Part shown: piece after piece, positions 6,313-17,550 of the stretch | How positions within the stretch are numbered: position 1 is the first letter of the stretch | Layout of the letters: each line of letters opens with the position of its first letter | NCBI GenBank assembly: GCA_031402225.1 | Contig: JANNSD010000183.1 | Span: 1-23,118, forward strand | DNA length: 23,118 bases | From: JAGGAG01 sp031402225 | Lineage (GTDB): Bacteria > Gemmatimonadota > Gemmatimonadetes > Gemmatimonadales > GWC2-71-9 | Direction: 5' to 3' | Made by a program: the position numbers and the translations under genes | The notes under the pieces: generated by a model | The model's database searches: none | What the model was told of the DNA's origin: nothing | What the model saw: only the letters and a program-made list of their open reading frames with translations

Positions 6313-9171
6313 ATGCTCTCATCGCTGCTGCTCGCGCTGCTGCTAGCGTCCGCCCCTGATACGGCCACGGGACCGAGTGCCTCGCATCTCGTGCGCGAAA
6401 TCCAGGTGGCGCAAGAGGCCGGCCAGGTAGCGGCGATCGAAGCCGGGGCATGGGCCGACATGCGCCGTCCTGAATCTCGACTGACGCTCGCGACGCTGGC
6501 CCGCCTCCGCCGACAATTCCCGCTCGCCGATTCGCTCTACCAGACCGTGATCGTCGATACACTCGCCAGCCCCGATATCCGGCGGCAGGCCAGCCTGGGG
6601 GTCGCATTCGTGGCCTTTGCCCAAGCGCAGCTCGGGCCGGCCGACTCGATGCTGACGCTGCTGCTGCCACGCCTGCTCTCGACCGGGGACTCCTTGAGCA
6701 CGGCGCGGGTCCTCATCACCCTCGCCACCATTCGCAGTCGCACGCTGGGCGCCGATACGGCGCTCGCGCTTGCGCGGCGGGGGCTCGCACTGGTGCCGCC
6801 ATCCGACGGGCGCTCACAGGCCCAGGCGCGCTGCGCCTTTGCGCTGCTGCTGACCCAGACCGCGTTCGGGGATAGCGTGGCCCCGGTGGTGGCCGACGGG
6901 TTGGAGCGGAGCCGGCGCAGCGGATCGCCTCTCGCGGAGGCCAGTTGCCACCAGGCCCAGGCGCGCGACTGGATCCGCCGCGGCAAGGCCGACTCCGCCA
7001 TCCTCGCGTTCGGGCGGGGGGCGGCGGCGTTTCGCCTGGGGCATGACGTCACGAGTGCCGCCGGCGCACTGCAGTGGCAGGGCTACGTCCTGCGTCTCGT
7101 GGGCGAACTGGGCCGCGCTGAGGTCGTGCTCACGGAAGCCCTTCGCATCGCGGACTCGACCAACGCCGAGTCGGTGCGCGGCTGGTCGCTGCTGAACCTG
7201 GGGTTCGTGCACGCCGACGTGGGCGACCGGGCGCGGGCCATCCGTGATTTCGCCCTGGCTGAGGCGTCGATGGCGCGGCAGGGCGACCGGTGGGGCCTCG
7301 CCACGGTGCAGATCGCCGAGATCAACGCGGCCCTGCTGCAGGGTGACACGGCGCGCGCGCGCATCCGCACCGATGCGGTCGCCCGCGAAATGGACGCCCT
7401 CGGCAACCCGAGCTACCGGCCCGTCGCGCTGGTCACGAGGGTGACGCTGGCGCGACTGCAGCGCGACTGGGGCGGTGCCGCCGACATCGCGCGCGAGTTG
7501 GCCGTCCTGCAGCAGCGCCCCGGTGGCGACTGGGGTGGCGTATCGGTCGAATATGTCGCGGCCGTGATCCCGCTGGAGGCGGGACAGCTGCGGGAAGCAG
7601 AGCGGGCGCTGGCCGGCATGGTGGTGCGCAAGGGCGAGCACTGGCTTCATTACGCCGTGCTTGCCCGGCAGGCGGAAGTCGATGCGCGGCTGGGTCAGTT
7701 CGACAGCGCCGAGGCGCGCATGCGTCGCGCCGGCACGGCACTCGACGCGTGGCGCGCGTCGCTCTCCACCCGTGAACTGCGGCTCGGCGTGCTGCAGGTG
7801 CCGTTCGACATGGCGGACCCGGACCTGGGCGTCGCCACGGTCATCGCCGCACTGGTTAGCGCGGGCCGGACGGCGGCCGCATTCGATCTGGCCGAAGCGA
7901 GGCGCGCCCGGGGCCTGCTGGATGCGGTCGTTCGGAGTCGGGCGTTGCAGGACGCCGCCCATATGCCGGCAAACACCGACGGCATGGCCGAGCCACACAG
8001 CGCCGCCGCAATCCGGGCGGCGCTCATCCCCGGCGAGGCGATGGTGAGTTTCGTCACCGGGCAGCGGAACGAGCCGACCACGGCATTCGTCATCACACCG
8101 CACGGGCTCACCGCTGTGGTCCTGGCACCGGCCGACTCGCTTGCGCCCCTCATCCGCCGGTTCCGCGGCCTGCTGGAGGCCTCCGCACCGGACAATGCGC
8201 TGGCCGCACGCCTGGGCGCGGCGGTCATGGGGCCGGTGGTCGCCCTGTTGCCGGCGACAACGACCCGTCTCTTCATCAGTCCCGACGGTCCGCTGAACCG
8301 CCTGGTGTTCGATGCCGTGCGCCTCGACGGGCACCGGCTCATCGAGCGCTACGAGACGGCGCTGCTCCCAGCGGTGTCGATTCTTCCTGCGTTGCGGAAC
8401 CGGCGGCGCGCGGATCATCTGCAGGGGGTGCTGGCGTTCGGTGTGCCGGATGCGCCGAAGGAAGCCGACCCCGCGTGGCGGGCGCTCCCCTCGCTGCCCG
8501 AGGCCATTCCGGAAGCCCGCCTCGCGGCGCGCTCGGCACCGCATTCGCGGCTCCTCACCGGAAGCGCGGGTAGCGAGGCGGCGCTGCGGCGGGAGGCAAC
8601 CGGCGACTACAGCGTGCTCCACCTCGCCGCACACGCCGTGGTAGATGAGCAGGTGTCGGCACGCACCGCGCTGCTGCTGGCACCGGGCGACGGCGAGGAT
8701 GGCGTGGTCCGCATGGCGGACGTGGAAGCGATGGGCGTGGGCGCGGCGCTGGTGGTGCTGTCGGCGTGCCGCACCGCCGGCGGTGCGATCCTGAACGGTG
8801 AAGGTGTCCTGGGGCTCACGTCGGCGTTCCTGGCCGCGGGCGCGCACGCCGTCATCGCGACGGCGTGGCTGGCGAATGATTCGGCCGCGGCGGGCCAGAT
8901 GCGGCAGTTCTACGCGGTGCTCGGCCGGGGCGCGCCGGCCGGTGATGCCCTCCGCCGAATGAAGCTCGCCGCGCTGGCCTCGGGCTCGCCGCCGTCGGTT
9001 TGGGCGCTGTTCACGCTTACCGGCGACCCGGCGATGGCGCTCGCCGCCCCGGCGCCACGGCCAGTGCGCTGGTGGCTCCTCGGTCTGCTGGTGCCGCCGG
9101 CCGGCTACCTGCTGAGTCGCAGGCGACGGAAGGCCGACTCCACCGTACGCCCGTCGCGCAGCGAGGCCTGA
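6313..9171 (+). CDS. Secreted, membrane-anchored TPR-CHAT caspase-like protein
   Basis: 952 residues from ATG 6313; the frame extends to 5932, but that part overlaps the divergent lipoprotein gene. Residues 1-15 (MLSSLLLALLLASAP) form a Sec signal peptide. Residues 30-500 are helical TPR-like repeats rich in Ala, Leu and Arg. Residues 565-905 form a CHAT domain: ISPDGPLNRLVFDA, then the catalytic His774 in HLAAH, Cys819 in LSACRTAGG, and GLTSAFLAAGAHAVIATAW. Residues 919-934 form one transmembrane helix followed by RRRRK. CHAT domains are clan CD cysteine peptidases that often act as proteases triggered by TPR partners. The signal peptide and C-terminal anchor place the domain in the periplasm. 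It converges on the ECF/anti-sigma operon and overlaps it by 67 bp. Confidence 0.85.
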   Translation: MLSSLLLALLLASAPDTATGPSASHLVREIQVAQEAGQVAAIEAGAWADMRRPESRLTLATLARLRRQFPLADSLYQTVIVDTLASPDIRRQASLGVAFVAFAQAQLGPADSMLTLLLPRLLSTGDSLSTARVLITLATIRSRTLGADTALALARRGLALVPPSDGRSQAQARCAFALLLTQTAFGDSVAPVVADGLERSRRSGSPLAEASCHQAQARDWIRRGKADSAILAFGRGAAAFRLGHDVTSAAGALQWQGYVLRLVGELGRAEVVLTEALRIADSTNAESVRGWSLLNLGFVHADVGDRARAIRDFALAEASMARQGDRWGLATVQIAEINAALLQGDTARARIRTDAVAREMDALGNPSYRPVALVTRVTLARLQRDWGGAADIARELAVLQQRPGGDWGGVSVEYVAAVIPLEAGQLREAERALAGMVVRKGEHWLHYAVLARQAEVDARLGQFDSAEARMRRAGTALDAWRASLSTRELRLGVLQVPFDMADPDLGVATVIAALVSAGRTAAAFDLAEARRARGLLDAVVRSRALQDAAHMPANTDGMAEPHSAAAIRAALIPGEAMVSFVTGQRNEPTTAFVITPHGLTAVVLAPADSLAPLIRRFRGLLEASAPDNALAARLGAAVMGPVVALLPATTTRLFISPDGPLNRLVFDAVRLDGHRLIERYETALLPAVSILPALRNRRRADHLQGVLAFGVPDAPKEADPAWRALPSLPEAIPEARLAARSAPHSRLLTGSAGSEAALRREATGDYSVLHLAAHAVVDEQVSARTALLLAPGDGEDGVVRMADVEAMGVGAALVVLSACRTAGGAILNGEGVLGLTSAFLAAGAHAVIATAWLANDSAAAGQMRQFYAVLGRGAPAGDALRRMKLAALASGSPPSVWALFTLTGDPAMALAAPAPRPVRWWLLGLLVPPAGYLLSRRRRKADSTVRPSRSEA

Positions 9172-9707
9172 ACCGACCAGCGGTACTCCTCGGCGTCAGG
9201 AAGGCTGCGGCGCGGAATGGCGGCGACGGTGTCGAACAGTTCACGGGTCGCGGCCGTCGTTCCATCGGGTGCGATGACCTCGAGCAGGTATCGCCCGGCG
9301 CCGGGGACCGGACTCCAGGCGAGCAGGACCATCGCCGAATCGACTTCTGGTTCGTGCAGCGTGATTGTCGCGCCGGGGCCGCGGAAGGGCGGTTCCGCGG
9401 GCGCCGCGCGTCCGCGCCAGAGCACGAGTGTCAGCGCGGCGGCGATGGCGGCAAGCGGCGCACCCCAGCGGGCCCAGCGCAGCGCGGCGCGCGGCTTCGT
9501 GTCGGCGACGGTGCTCAGCAGGTCGAACTCGCGGCGGCAGGCGGCACAGGTGGCGACGTGCTCGAGCACTACAAGGCGCGCAGCCTCGGTATCGGTGCGC
9601 TGCGCCGACACCGACAGGGCATCAGCCTCGATGCAGGTGTCGCGCTCCGTCGGCTCCCGGTTGCGCGCGGCCTTGAACTGCTGCCGCAGCGCCGCATCGT
9701 CGGTCAT
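9105..9707 (-). CDS. Zinc-binding transmembrane anti-sigma factor
   Basis: 200 residues. The cytoplasmic part has the ZAS motif His50-x3-Cys54-x2-Cys57 (HVATCAAC) with a further Cys25. One transmembrane helix follows (about 82-97, GAPLAAIAAALTLVLW). The outside part (105-200) has a fibronectin-III-like strand pattern with LAWSPVPGAGRYLLEV and YRWSVQAS. Family members bind and silence the ECF factor encoded beside them until a signal removes them. The ATG at 9707 overlaps the sigma factor stop (ATGA), so translation is coupled; the longer frame to 9806 is a shadow of the sigma gene. Its 3' end is antisense to the last 67 bp of the CHAT gene. Confidence 0.85.
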   Translation of the reverse strand: MTDDAALRQQFKAARNREPTERDTCIEADALSVSAQRTDTEAARLVVLEHVATCAACRREFDLLSTVADTKPRAALRWARWGAPLAAIAAALTLVLWRGRAAPAEPPFRGPGATITLHEPEVDSAMVLLAWSPVPGAGRYLLEVIAPDGTTAATRELFDTVAAIPRRSLPDAEEYRWSVQASLRDGRTVESAFRRLRLSR

Positions 9708-10239
9708 GGCGTGCTTCCCTCCGGAGCCAGCCCGAGCGCCGTGAGCCGGCCCCGAAGCTCGTCCAGCCCGCGATAAATAAGGTTCCGCGTCCGCGCCTCG
9801 CTCCACTGCAGCATGCGTGCAATCTCCTCGCGCCGGTACCCGGCCAGGTAGAGTTTTACCGCGGTGCGCCGTGCCTGCGGCATGTCCTCTACTGCCGCCA
9901 GGATGCGCGCGGCGCCTTCACGCTCCATCAACTCGGTGTCCGGCGCGTTCGGGGCCACGGTGCGCTCCAGCAACTGGGCTGAGTCGGGACCGGGCGCGCC
10001 CTTGCGCCGCCTCGACCGGATCATGTCAACCGCCGCACTTGTGGCGGCGTGATACACATAAGACGACCCCACCGCCGCGATCCTCTCACCGTCACCCAGG
10101 GCACGCCACAGCCGGATGCGGACCGCCTGCAGCAGTTCGCTGACGTCCTCGTCGGCGAGCCCGTTGCGGCGCCCGATCGAGCGCACCAGCATGCCATACC
10201 GCTGCAGCGTCGCCTCGAGCGCGGCGGAGACCTGGTCCG

Positions 10240-10243
<4 letters not shown>
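9704..10243 (-). CDS. ECF-type RNA polymerase sigma factor
   Basis: 179 residues. Sigma region 2 (about 8-81) includes DEDVSELLQAVRIRLWRAL and a helix ending DMIRSRRRK. Region 4 (about 108-168) includes MPQARRTAVKLYLAGYRREEIARML and the recognition helix SEARTRNLIYRGLDELRGRL. There is no region 1 or 3, as expected for ECF factors. It starts at GTG 10243, sharing GTGA with the stop of the kinase gene, and its own stop shares ATGA with the anti-sigma gene. Target promoters cannot be read here. Coupling to a kinase in the same operon suggests phosphorylation or kinase-linked control, which is inference. Confidence 0.9.
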
Positions 10244-12882
<2,639 letters not shown>

Positions 12883-12963
12883 GGCAGATGGGGAAAAGGG
12901 GATACCCAATACTACACGGGAAACGGGTCCTCGCCTGCGGCCGGCACGCATTACTTTTGATGC

Positions 12964-13368
12964 ATGCCGCCGCCGTTCTTCTACCGCCAGACTGAGGGGG
13001 TCCGGATTACGGTCCGGCCGGAGTACCGGGCCGACCAGTCGCGGCCCTCCCAGCGCCATTTCGTCTTTGCCTACCGGGTGCGCATCGAGAACACGGGCCA
13101 GCAGGCGTCGCAGCTGGTAACGCGGCACTGGCATATCCACGATTCGGTCGGGCGTGACACCGAGGTGGAGGGCGAAGGTGTGGTCGGGGAGCAACCGGTG
13201 ATTGGCCCCGGCAAGGTGCACGAGTACCAGAGCTTCTGTGTGTTGCAGTCGGGCAGTGGTCACATGGAAGGGTCGTACCGGTTCGTCCGCGCCGATGGCA
13301 CCAACTTCGACGCGCTCATCCCGCGCTTTGTGCTCGATGCCGAGCAGGCACCCGGACCTGCCCACTAG
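12964..13368 (+). CDS. apaG: ApaG domain protein
   Basis: 134 residues, near the usual 125-130 for ApaG. Hallmarks: RPEYRADQSRPSQRHFVFAYRVRIENTG, QLVTRHWHIHD, the glycine-rich VVGEQPVIGPGKVHEY and SGSGHMEGSY. It is a single immunoglobulin-like beta-sandwich; ApaG is linked to cobalt resistance and Ap4A levels in enterobacteria, but its molecular job is unsettled. The ATG at 12964 lies 6 nt after TACTTT (12952-12957), with no ribosome site, so it may be leaderless. It is divergent from the kinase gene and is followed 7 nt later by tilS. Confidence 0.88.
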   Translation: MPPPFFYRQTEGVRITVRPEYRADQSRPSQRHFVFAYRVRIENTGQQASQLVTRHWHIHDSVGRDTEVEGEGVVGEQPVIGPGKVHEYQSFCVLQSGSGHMEGSYRFVRADGTNFDALIPRFVLDAEQAPGPAH

Positions 13369-13375
13369 GCCGTCC

Positions 13376-14719
13376 GTGGGGTCCGAGCCGCGTGTCACGG
13401 CGGCCGAAACACGGGAGCAGTTCGCCGCCGCGCTGGAGTCGTTGCGCCTCGAGCCGGGCAATTGGCTCGTCGCCGTGTCCGGTGGACTGGATTCCGTGGC
13501 GCTGCTCCAGCTCGTGGCCGAGATCGGTCCGTCCCACGGCATTCTCCCCATCGTTGGCCACGTGGATCACGGCATCCACCCCGACAGCAGCGCGGTCGCC
13601 GCGCTGGTGGCCCGCCATGCCGAGCGCCTTGGCCTGGAGTACCGGTCAGAACTGCTCCGCCTGGATGCCGACAGCACTGAGACCGCGGCCCGGCGCGGAC
13701 GCTATCAGGCGTTGCGCAGCATGGCACGGCGCGTGGCCGCCCGCGGCATTCTCACGGCGCACCATGCCGATGACCAGGTGGAGACGGTGCTGATGCGAGC
13801 GCTGCGGGGCTCCGGACCGGCCGGCCTGGCGGGCATGGAGGCGGCACGCCGGGTGGATGTCGTCCGGCCGGTGCTGTCGTTCTCCGGAAGCAGCCTGGCC
13901 AGCGTGGTCGACGAATCCGCGCTCGAACACTGGGATGATCCGGCAAACGAAAACCCGGCGCACCTGCGGAGCTGGATCCGCCTGGACCTCATGCCGCGCC
14001 TGCGCACCCGCCTGCCCGACGTGGACGAGCGGCTGCTCGATGTGGCAGAGCAGGCGCGCGATCATCGCATGGCCTGGGATCAGCTCCTCGGCCGACTGCC
14101 GGGGCTGGACCTGATCGAGGGGACCCCCGCGTCGGTGTCGGCATTTCCCTGGTTCGCGGATGATTCTCCCCTTGCTCGCCAGTTGCTGGCGACCCTTGGC
14201 CGCCGGATCGGGGTACGACTATCACAGCGGGCCGTCCGGCGCGCGCTCGCGCTGGTCCGCGCCGGCGCCAGCGGGCGCCGCGCCGAGATGGGGCACGGCT
14301 GGGAAGCGGAGTTCTCTTTCGGCCGCCTCGTGCTGGAGCGCCCGTTGGGCATCAGCCAGGCGCCGGTGCAACTGGATGGCGATCTCGGTCGCCTGGTGTG
14401 GCAGGGGTGGCAGGTCCGCTGGCGCCGGGCCACTGCGGGCGAGGTCGCGCGTGGCGGGCTCGCCACCTGGGTCACGCCGGGAGTGCTGTCGGTCGGGGCG
14501 CCGGTGTCGGGCGAACGGCTGCAACCGCTCGGATTTTCTGGGCGACGCCCCCTCGTGCGGCTGCTGCAGGAAGCCCGCGTTCCCGTCGGCCAGCGTCGCG
14601 CCTGGCCGGTGGTGCGCCGCGGCACGGAGGTCATCTGGCTTCCCGGGGTCTGCCGCTCCGCCGCCGCCGTCCCGGCCCTCGATCGCGAGGCTATCCACCT
14701 GCTCTTCGAGCCATCGTGA
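13376..14719 (+). CDS. tilS: tRNA(Ile)-lysidine synthase TilS
   Basis: 447 residues, normal length. It uses ATP and lysine to convert C34 of the tRNA-Ile CAU anticodon to lysidine, so that the tRNA reads AUA. The N-terminal PP-loop SGGLDS is at residues 35-40, and the second signature HHADDQVET at 129-137. The C-terminal domain has GERLQPLGF and GVCRSA, as in long TilS forms. The GTG at 13376, 7 nt after the apaG stop, was chosen; an ATG at 13337 would overlap apaG by 32 nt. No strong ribosome site is visible for either. It lies in the same tight plus-strand group as hpt. Confidence 0.93.
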   Translation: MGSEPRVTAAETREQFAAALESLRLEPGNWLVAVSGGLDSVALLQLVAEIGPSHGILPIVGHVDHGIHPDSSAVAALVARHAERLGLEYRSELLRLDADSTETAARRGRYQALRSMARRVAARGILTAHHADDQVETVLMRALRGSGPAGLAGMEAARRVDVVRPVLSFSGSSLASVVDESALEHWDDPANENPAHLRSWIRLDLMPRLRTRLPDVDERLLDVAEQARDHRMAWDQLLGRLPGLDLIEGTPASVSAFPWFADDSPLARQLLATLGRRIGVRLSQRAVRRALALVRAGASGRRAEMGHGWEAEFSFGRLVLERPLGISQAPVQLDGDLGRLVWQGWQVRWRRATAGEVARGGLATWVTPGVLSVGAPVSGERLQPLGFSGRRPLVRLLQEARVPVGQRRAWPVVRRGTEVIWLPGVCRSAAAVPALDREAIHLLFEPS

Positions 14720-14731
14720 GCGAGGGCCGCA

Positions 14732-15310
14732 ATGCAACCAGGGAGCCTGAACCGGAGCATGCCAATCCCAGCTGACGCGCTGCGGCGCACGGGCGGCGTG
14801 GCCGTCACTCGCATCGTCTTCGGGGAGCAGGCCATCGCCGACCGCGTGCGGGAGCTGGGCCGGGAGATCACCGTCGCCTATCCCACTGGCGACCTGCTCC
14901 TGCTCGGCCTGCTCAAGGGCAGCTTCATCTTCATGGCCGACCTGGCCCGCGCGATCGAGCGCCCGCTGCAGGTGGATTTCATGGTGGCGAGCTCCTACGG
15001 CAAGGGCACCACGTCGAGCGGCAACGTGCGGTTGCTCTATGACCCGGCGACGGACCTGGCAGCCCGGCACGTTTTGGTGGTGGAGGACATCATCGACACC
15101 GGCCGAACCCTGCAGCGCCTGCTGTCGCAGCTGGCGGCCCGGCAACCAGCGAGCCTCGGGGTCTGCGCGCTGCTCGACAAGAAACTGGCCCCCCCGATTC
15201 CGGAGGTCCGCTTCGTCGGGTTCGAGTGCCCCCCCGCCTTCCTGGTCGGCTACGGGTTGGACTATGCCGAGGACTTCCGGCACCTGCCGTTCATTGCCGA
15301 GTTGGGGTAG
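14732..15310 (+). CDS. hpt: Hypoxanthine phosphoribosyltransferase
   Basis: 192 residues. It makes IMP or GMP from hypoxanthine or guanine and PRPP in purine salvage. Visible motifs: the pyrophosphate loop LKGS (61-64), SSYG (87-90), the PRPP-binding VLVVEDIIDTGRT (114-126), and the C-terminal FVGFECPPAFLVGYGLDYAEDFR around the flexible base-contacting segment. The ATG at 14732 has AGGG 5 nt upstream and is preferred over the ATG at 14759. The tilS-hpt-ftsH order is common in several bacterial phyla. The window also ends in a purine nucleoside phosphorylase gene, so purine salvage is represented twice. Confidence 0.93.
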   Translation: MQPGSLNRSMPIPADALRRTGGVAVTRIVFGEQAIADRVRELGREITVAYPTGDLLLLGLLKGSFIFMADLARAIERPLQVDFMVASSYGKGTTSSGNVRLLYDPATDLAARHVLVVEDIIDTGRTLQRLLSQLAARQPASLGVCALLDKKLAPPIPEVRFVGFECPPAFLVGYGLDYAEDFRHLPFIAELG

Positions 15311-15319
15311 GAGACGGGA

Positions 15320-15375
15320 GAGTCGTGAGTCGTGAGTCATGAGTCGTGAGTCGGCAGGCAGTGGGCAGTGGGCAG
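15320..15375. repeat. Two adjoining 7-nt tandem arrays
   Basis: Five units of GAGTCGT (15320-15354; one unit has AT and the last GG in place of GT) are followed directly by two full copies and a partial copy of GGCAGTG (15357-15375). They sit between the hpt stop and the ftsH promoter in the otherwise gene-free 15311-15564. The function is unknown and copy number may vary. Too short and spacerless to be CRISPR. Confidence 0.8.
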
Positions 15376-15380
15376 CTCGG

Positions 15381-15409
15381 TTGCCCGTCCCACTGGATCG
15401 GTCTATCAT
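15381..15409 (+). promoter_or_regulatory. Sigma-70-like promoter of ftsH
   Basis: TTGCCC (15381-15386), 17 bp, TATCAT (15404-15409): 4 of 6 and 5 of 6 consensus bases at ideal spacing. A start near 15416 gives a leader of about 150 nt before the ftsH ATG at 15565. No known riboswitch was recognised in that leader. The best promoter seen in the window. Confidence 0.5.
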
Positions 15410-15564
15410 TTTAAGTCCGCTTGGCGCTTGGTTTTGTGACCGGTGCCGGGGGGTGTGTCAGTGGACTTTCGGCACTGGTCCTGCACTGTAGGGTTGGACG
15501 CTGGTTGGTACCGTCGATATGGCAGGTTTTCGTCACCCGTTCCTGGTGGACCCGAAAGAAATAG

Positions 15565-17550
15565 ATGGCTGAACGCATGCCGCGTCCCCCCCGGCCGAGT
15601 TGGGGGAACATGGGCAAGAATCTGGCGCTGTGGCTCCTCGTGGGGCTGCTGGCGCTCGCACTCTTTCAAATGATGAGCCGCCAGCGCAGTCCCACGGCGG
15701 AATTTTCCTATAGCGAGTTCAGTCACGAGCTCGAGCGCGGCAACATCTCGCGGGTCGAGGTGTTCGATGGCAAGCGCGTCGAGGGTGATTTCAAGAGCGC
15801 CGTGACGCAGGATGGACGGAGCGCCAAGAGCTTCACCGTCCTGCTGCCCATCGCGAACAGCGAAGCGTTCATGAAGCGGGTCGAGGACGCCGGCGTGCCG
15901 ATCACCGCGCGCGAGCCCAAGGCGGGCTTCAGTGCCATCCTGATCAACCTGCTGCCGTGGATCGTGATGTTCGGGCTCTGGTTCTTCCTGCTGCGCCAGT
16001 TGCAGGCGGGCGGGAGCCGCGCCTTCGCGTTCGGCAAGTCGAAGGCGAAGTTGCTGACCGGCGACACGCCGAAGCTGACGTTCGCCGACGTGGCGGGCTG
16101 TGACGAGGCGAAGACGGAGCTGCAGGAGATTATCGAGTTCCTGAAGGATCCGCAGAAGTTCACGCGGCTGGGCGGGCGCCTGCCGAAGGGCGCCCTGCTG
16201 GTGGGCCCCCCGGGCACCGGCAAGACGCTGCTGGCGAAGGCGGTGGCCGGCGAGGCGGGGCGCCCGTTCTTCTCGATGTCGGGTTCCGACTTCGTGGAGA
16301 TGTTCGTGGGCGTCGGCGCGAGCCGGGTGCGCGACCTCTTCGAGCAGGGCAAGGCGCATGCGCCCTGCATCATCTTCATCGACGAAATCGATGCCGTGGG
16401 CCGTCATCGTGGCGCCGGGCTGGGTGGCGGCCACGATGAGCGGGAGCAGACGCTCAACCAGCTCCTGGTGGAGATGGACGGCTTCGAGTCGAACGATGGC
16501 GTCATCCTGATCGCGGCCACCAACCGGCCCGACGTGCTCGACCCGGCGCTGCTGCGCCCAGGCCGGTTTGACCGGCAGATCGTGGTGGACTCGCCCGATG
16601 TACGCGGGCGCGAGGGCATCCTCCGGGTGCACACGCGCAAAATTCCGCTTGGCGCCGGCGTCGACCTGGGCATCATCGCGAAGGGCACGCCGGGCATGGC
16701 GGGGGCCGACCTGGCCAACCTGGTGAATGAGGCGGCGCTCCTCGCGGCGCGGAACAACAAGACGCTCGTGGACATGAGCGACTTCGAGGAAGCGAAGGAC
16801 AAGGTCATGCTGGGCGTGGAGCGACGGAGCCTCGTGCTGAGCGATGAGGAGAAGACGCTCACCGCCTACCACGAGGCGGGGCACTCGGTGGTGTCGCTCA
16901 TGACGCCGGGGTCGGACCCGATCCACAAGGTGACGATCGTGCCGCGCGGGCGTGCGCTCGGGCTGATGATGTCGCTGCCCGACAAGGACCGCTACGGCCA
17001 GACCAAGGAATGGCTTATCGGCCGGCTGGCCATCAGCTTCGGCGGCCGGGTGGCGGAGGAGCTGGTGTTCGGCCCGGAGAAGATCACCACCGGGGCCGGC
17101 AGCGATATCCAGCAGGCGACCGATATCGCGCGGCGCATGGTCACGATGTTCGGCATGAGCGAGCGGGTCGGCATGATGGCGGTGGGCGACCAGGAGCACG
17201 AGATTTTCCTGGGCCGCGAGATGTCGCAGCGCCGGGCGGTGTCCGAGCGCACTGCGGAAATCGTGGACGATGAAGTGAAGCGCTTCCTGGACGAGGCGTT
17301 CAATGCGGCGCGAAAGCTCCTCACGGAGCATCGCGCCCTGCTCGACCGCATCGCCCTCACGCTGTTGGATCGCGAGACGATTGATCGCGAGGACCTGGAC
17401 CTGCTGGTGCGCGGCTTGCCGCTGCCGCCCCGGCCCCCGGTGGTTCCGCCAATCGCGCCCGCGCCGGCGGTACCGGCCAAGGCGGCGCCGTCGTCGCTCC
17501 GGGCAACACCCGTGCTTGGCGCGCCACCGGCCGAGCCAGCGGGCGCGTGA
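15565..17550 (+). CDS. ftsH: ATP-dependent zinc metalloprotease FtsH
   Basis: 661 residues. A membrane-anchored AAA+ protease that extracts and degrades membrane and short-lived proteins as a hexamer. Two transmembrane helices (about 17-36 and 122-145) flank the periplasmic domain. Walker A is GPPGTGKT (214-221), Walker B FIDEIDA (271-277), and the second region of homology ATNRPDVLDPALLRPGRFD. The zinc site is HEAGH (436-440) with the third ligand Asp514. The last 40 residues are a Pro/Ala-rich tail of unknown use. The ATG at 15565 was chosen; an ATG at 15610 with a G-run ahead is an alternative that would shorten the cytoplasmic lead by 15 residues. Its stop overlaps the folP start (GTGA). 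Confidence 0.96.
   Translation: MAERMPRPPRPSWGNMGKNLALWLLVGLLALALFQMMSRQRSPTAEFSYSEFSHELERGNISRVEVFDGKRVEGDFKSAVTQDGRSAKSFTVLLPIANSEAFMKRVEDAGVPITAREPKAGFSAILINLLPWIVMFGLWFFLLRQLQAGGSRAFAFGKSKAKLLTGDTPKLTFADVAGCDEAKTELQEIIEFLKDPQKFTRLGGRLPKGALLVGPPGTGKTLLAKAVAGEAGRPFFSMSGSDFVEMFVGVGASRVRDLFEQGKAHAPCIIFIDEIDAVGRHRGAGLGGGHDEREQTLNQLLVEMDGFESNDGVILIAATNRPDVLDPALLRPGRFDRQIVVDSPDVRGREGILRVHTRKIPLGAGVDLGIIAKGTPGMAGADLANLVNEAALLAARNNKTLVDMSDFEEAKDKVMLGVERRSLVLSDEEKTLTAYHEAGHSVVSLMTPGSDPIHKVTIVPRGRALGLMMSLPDKDRYGQTKEWLIGRLAISFGGRVAEELVFGPEKITTGAGSDIQQATDIARRMVTMFGMSERVGMMAVGDQEHEIFLGREMSQRRAVSERTAEIVDDEVKRFLDEAFNAARKLLTEHRALLDRIALTLLDRETIDREDLDLLVRGLPLPPRPPVVPPIAPAPAVPAKAAPSSLRATPVLGAPPAEPAGA

Noticed and set aside
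6814..8847. 677-codon minus-strand open frame antisense to the CHAT gene
   Set aside because: It mirrors the third-position GC bias of the real gene, has low-complexity Arg/Gln/His composition and no recognisable domain. The same holds for 15406-17331, 18347-19828, 3309-4169 and 3997-5091.
12952..13551. Upstream extension of the kinase frame over apaG
   Set aside because: ApaG is a clear family match on the other strand, and the extension has no domain; kinases of this type start just before the glycine-loop strand.
15320..15375. CRISPR array
   Set aside because: Units are 7 nt with no spacers and no cas genes are present.
15494..15521. Second ftsH promoter TTGGAC ... GATATG
   Set aside because: Spacing of 16 bp is acceptable but the -10 box is poor; the upstream TTGCCC/TATCAT pair is better.
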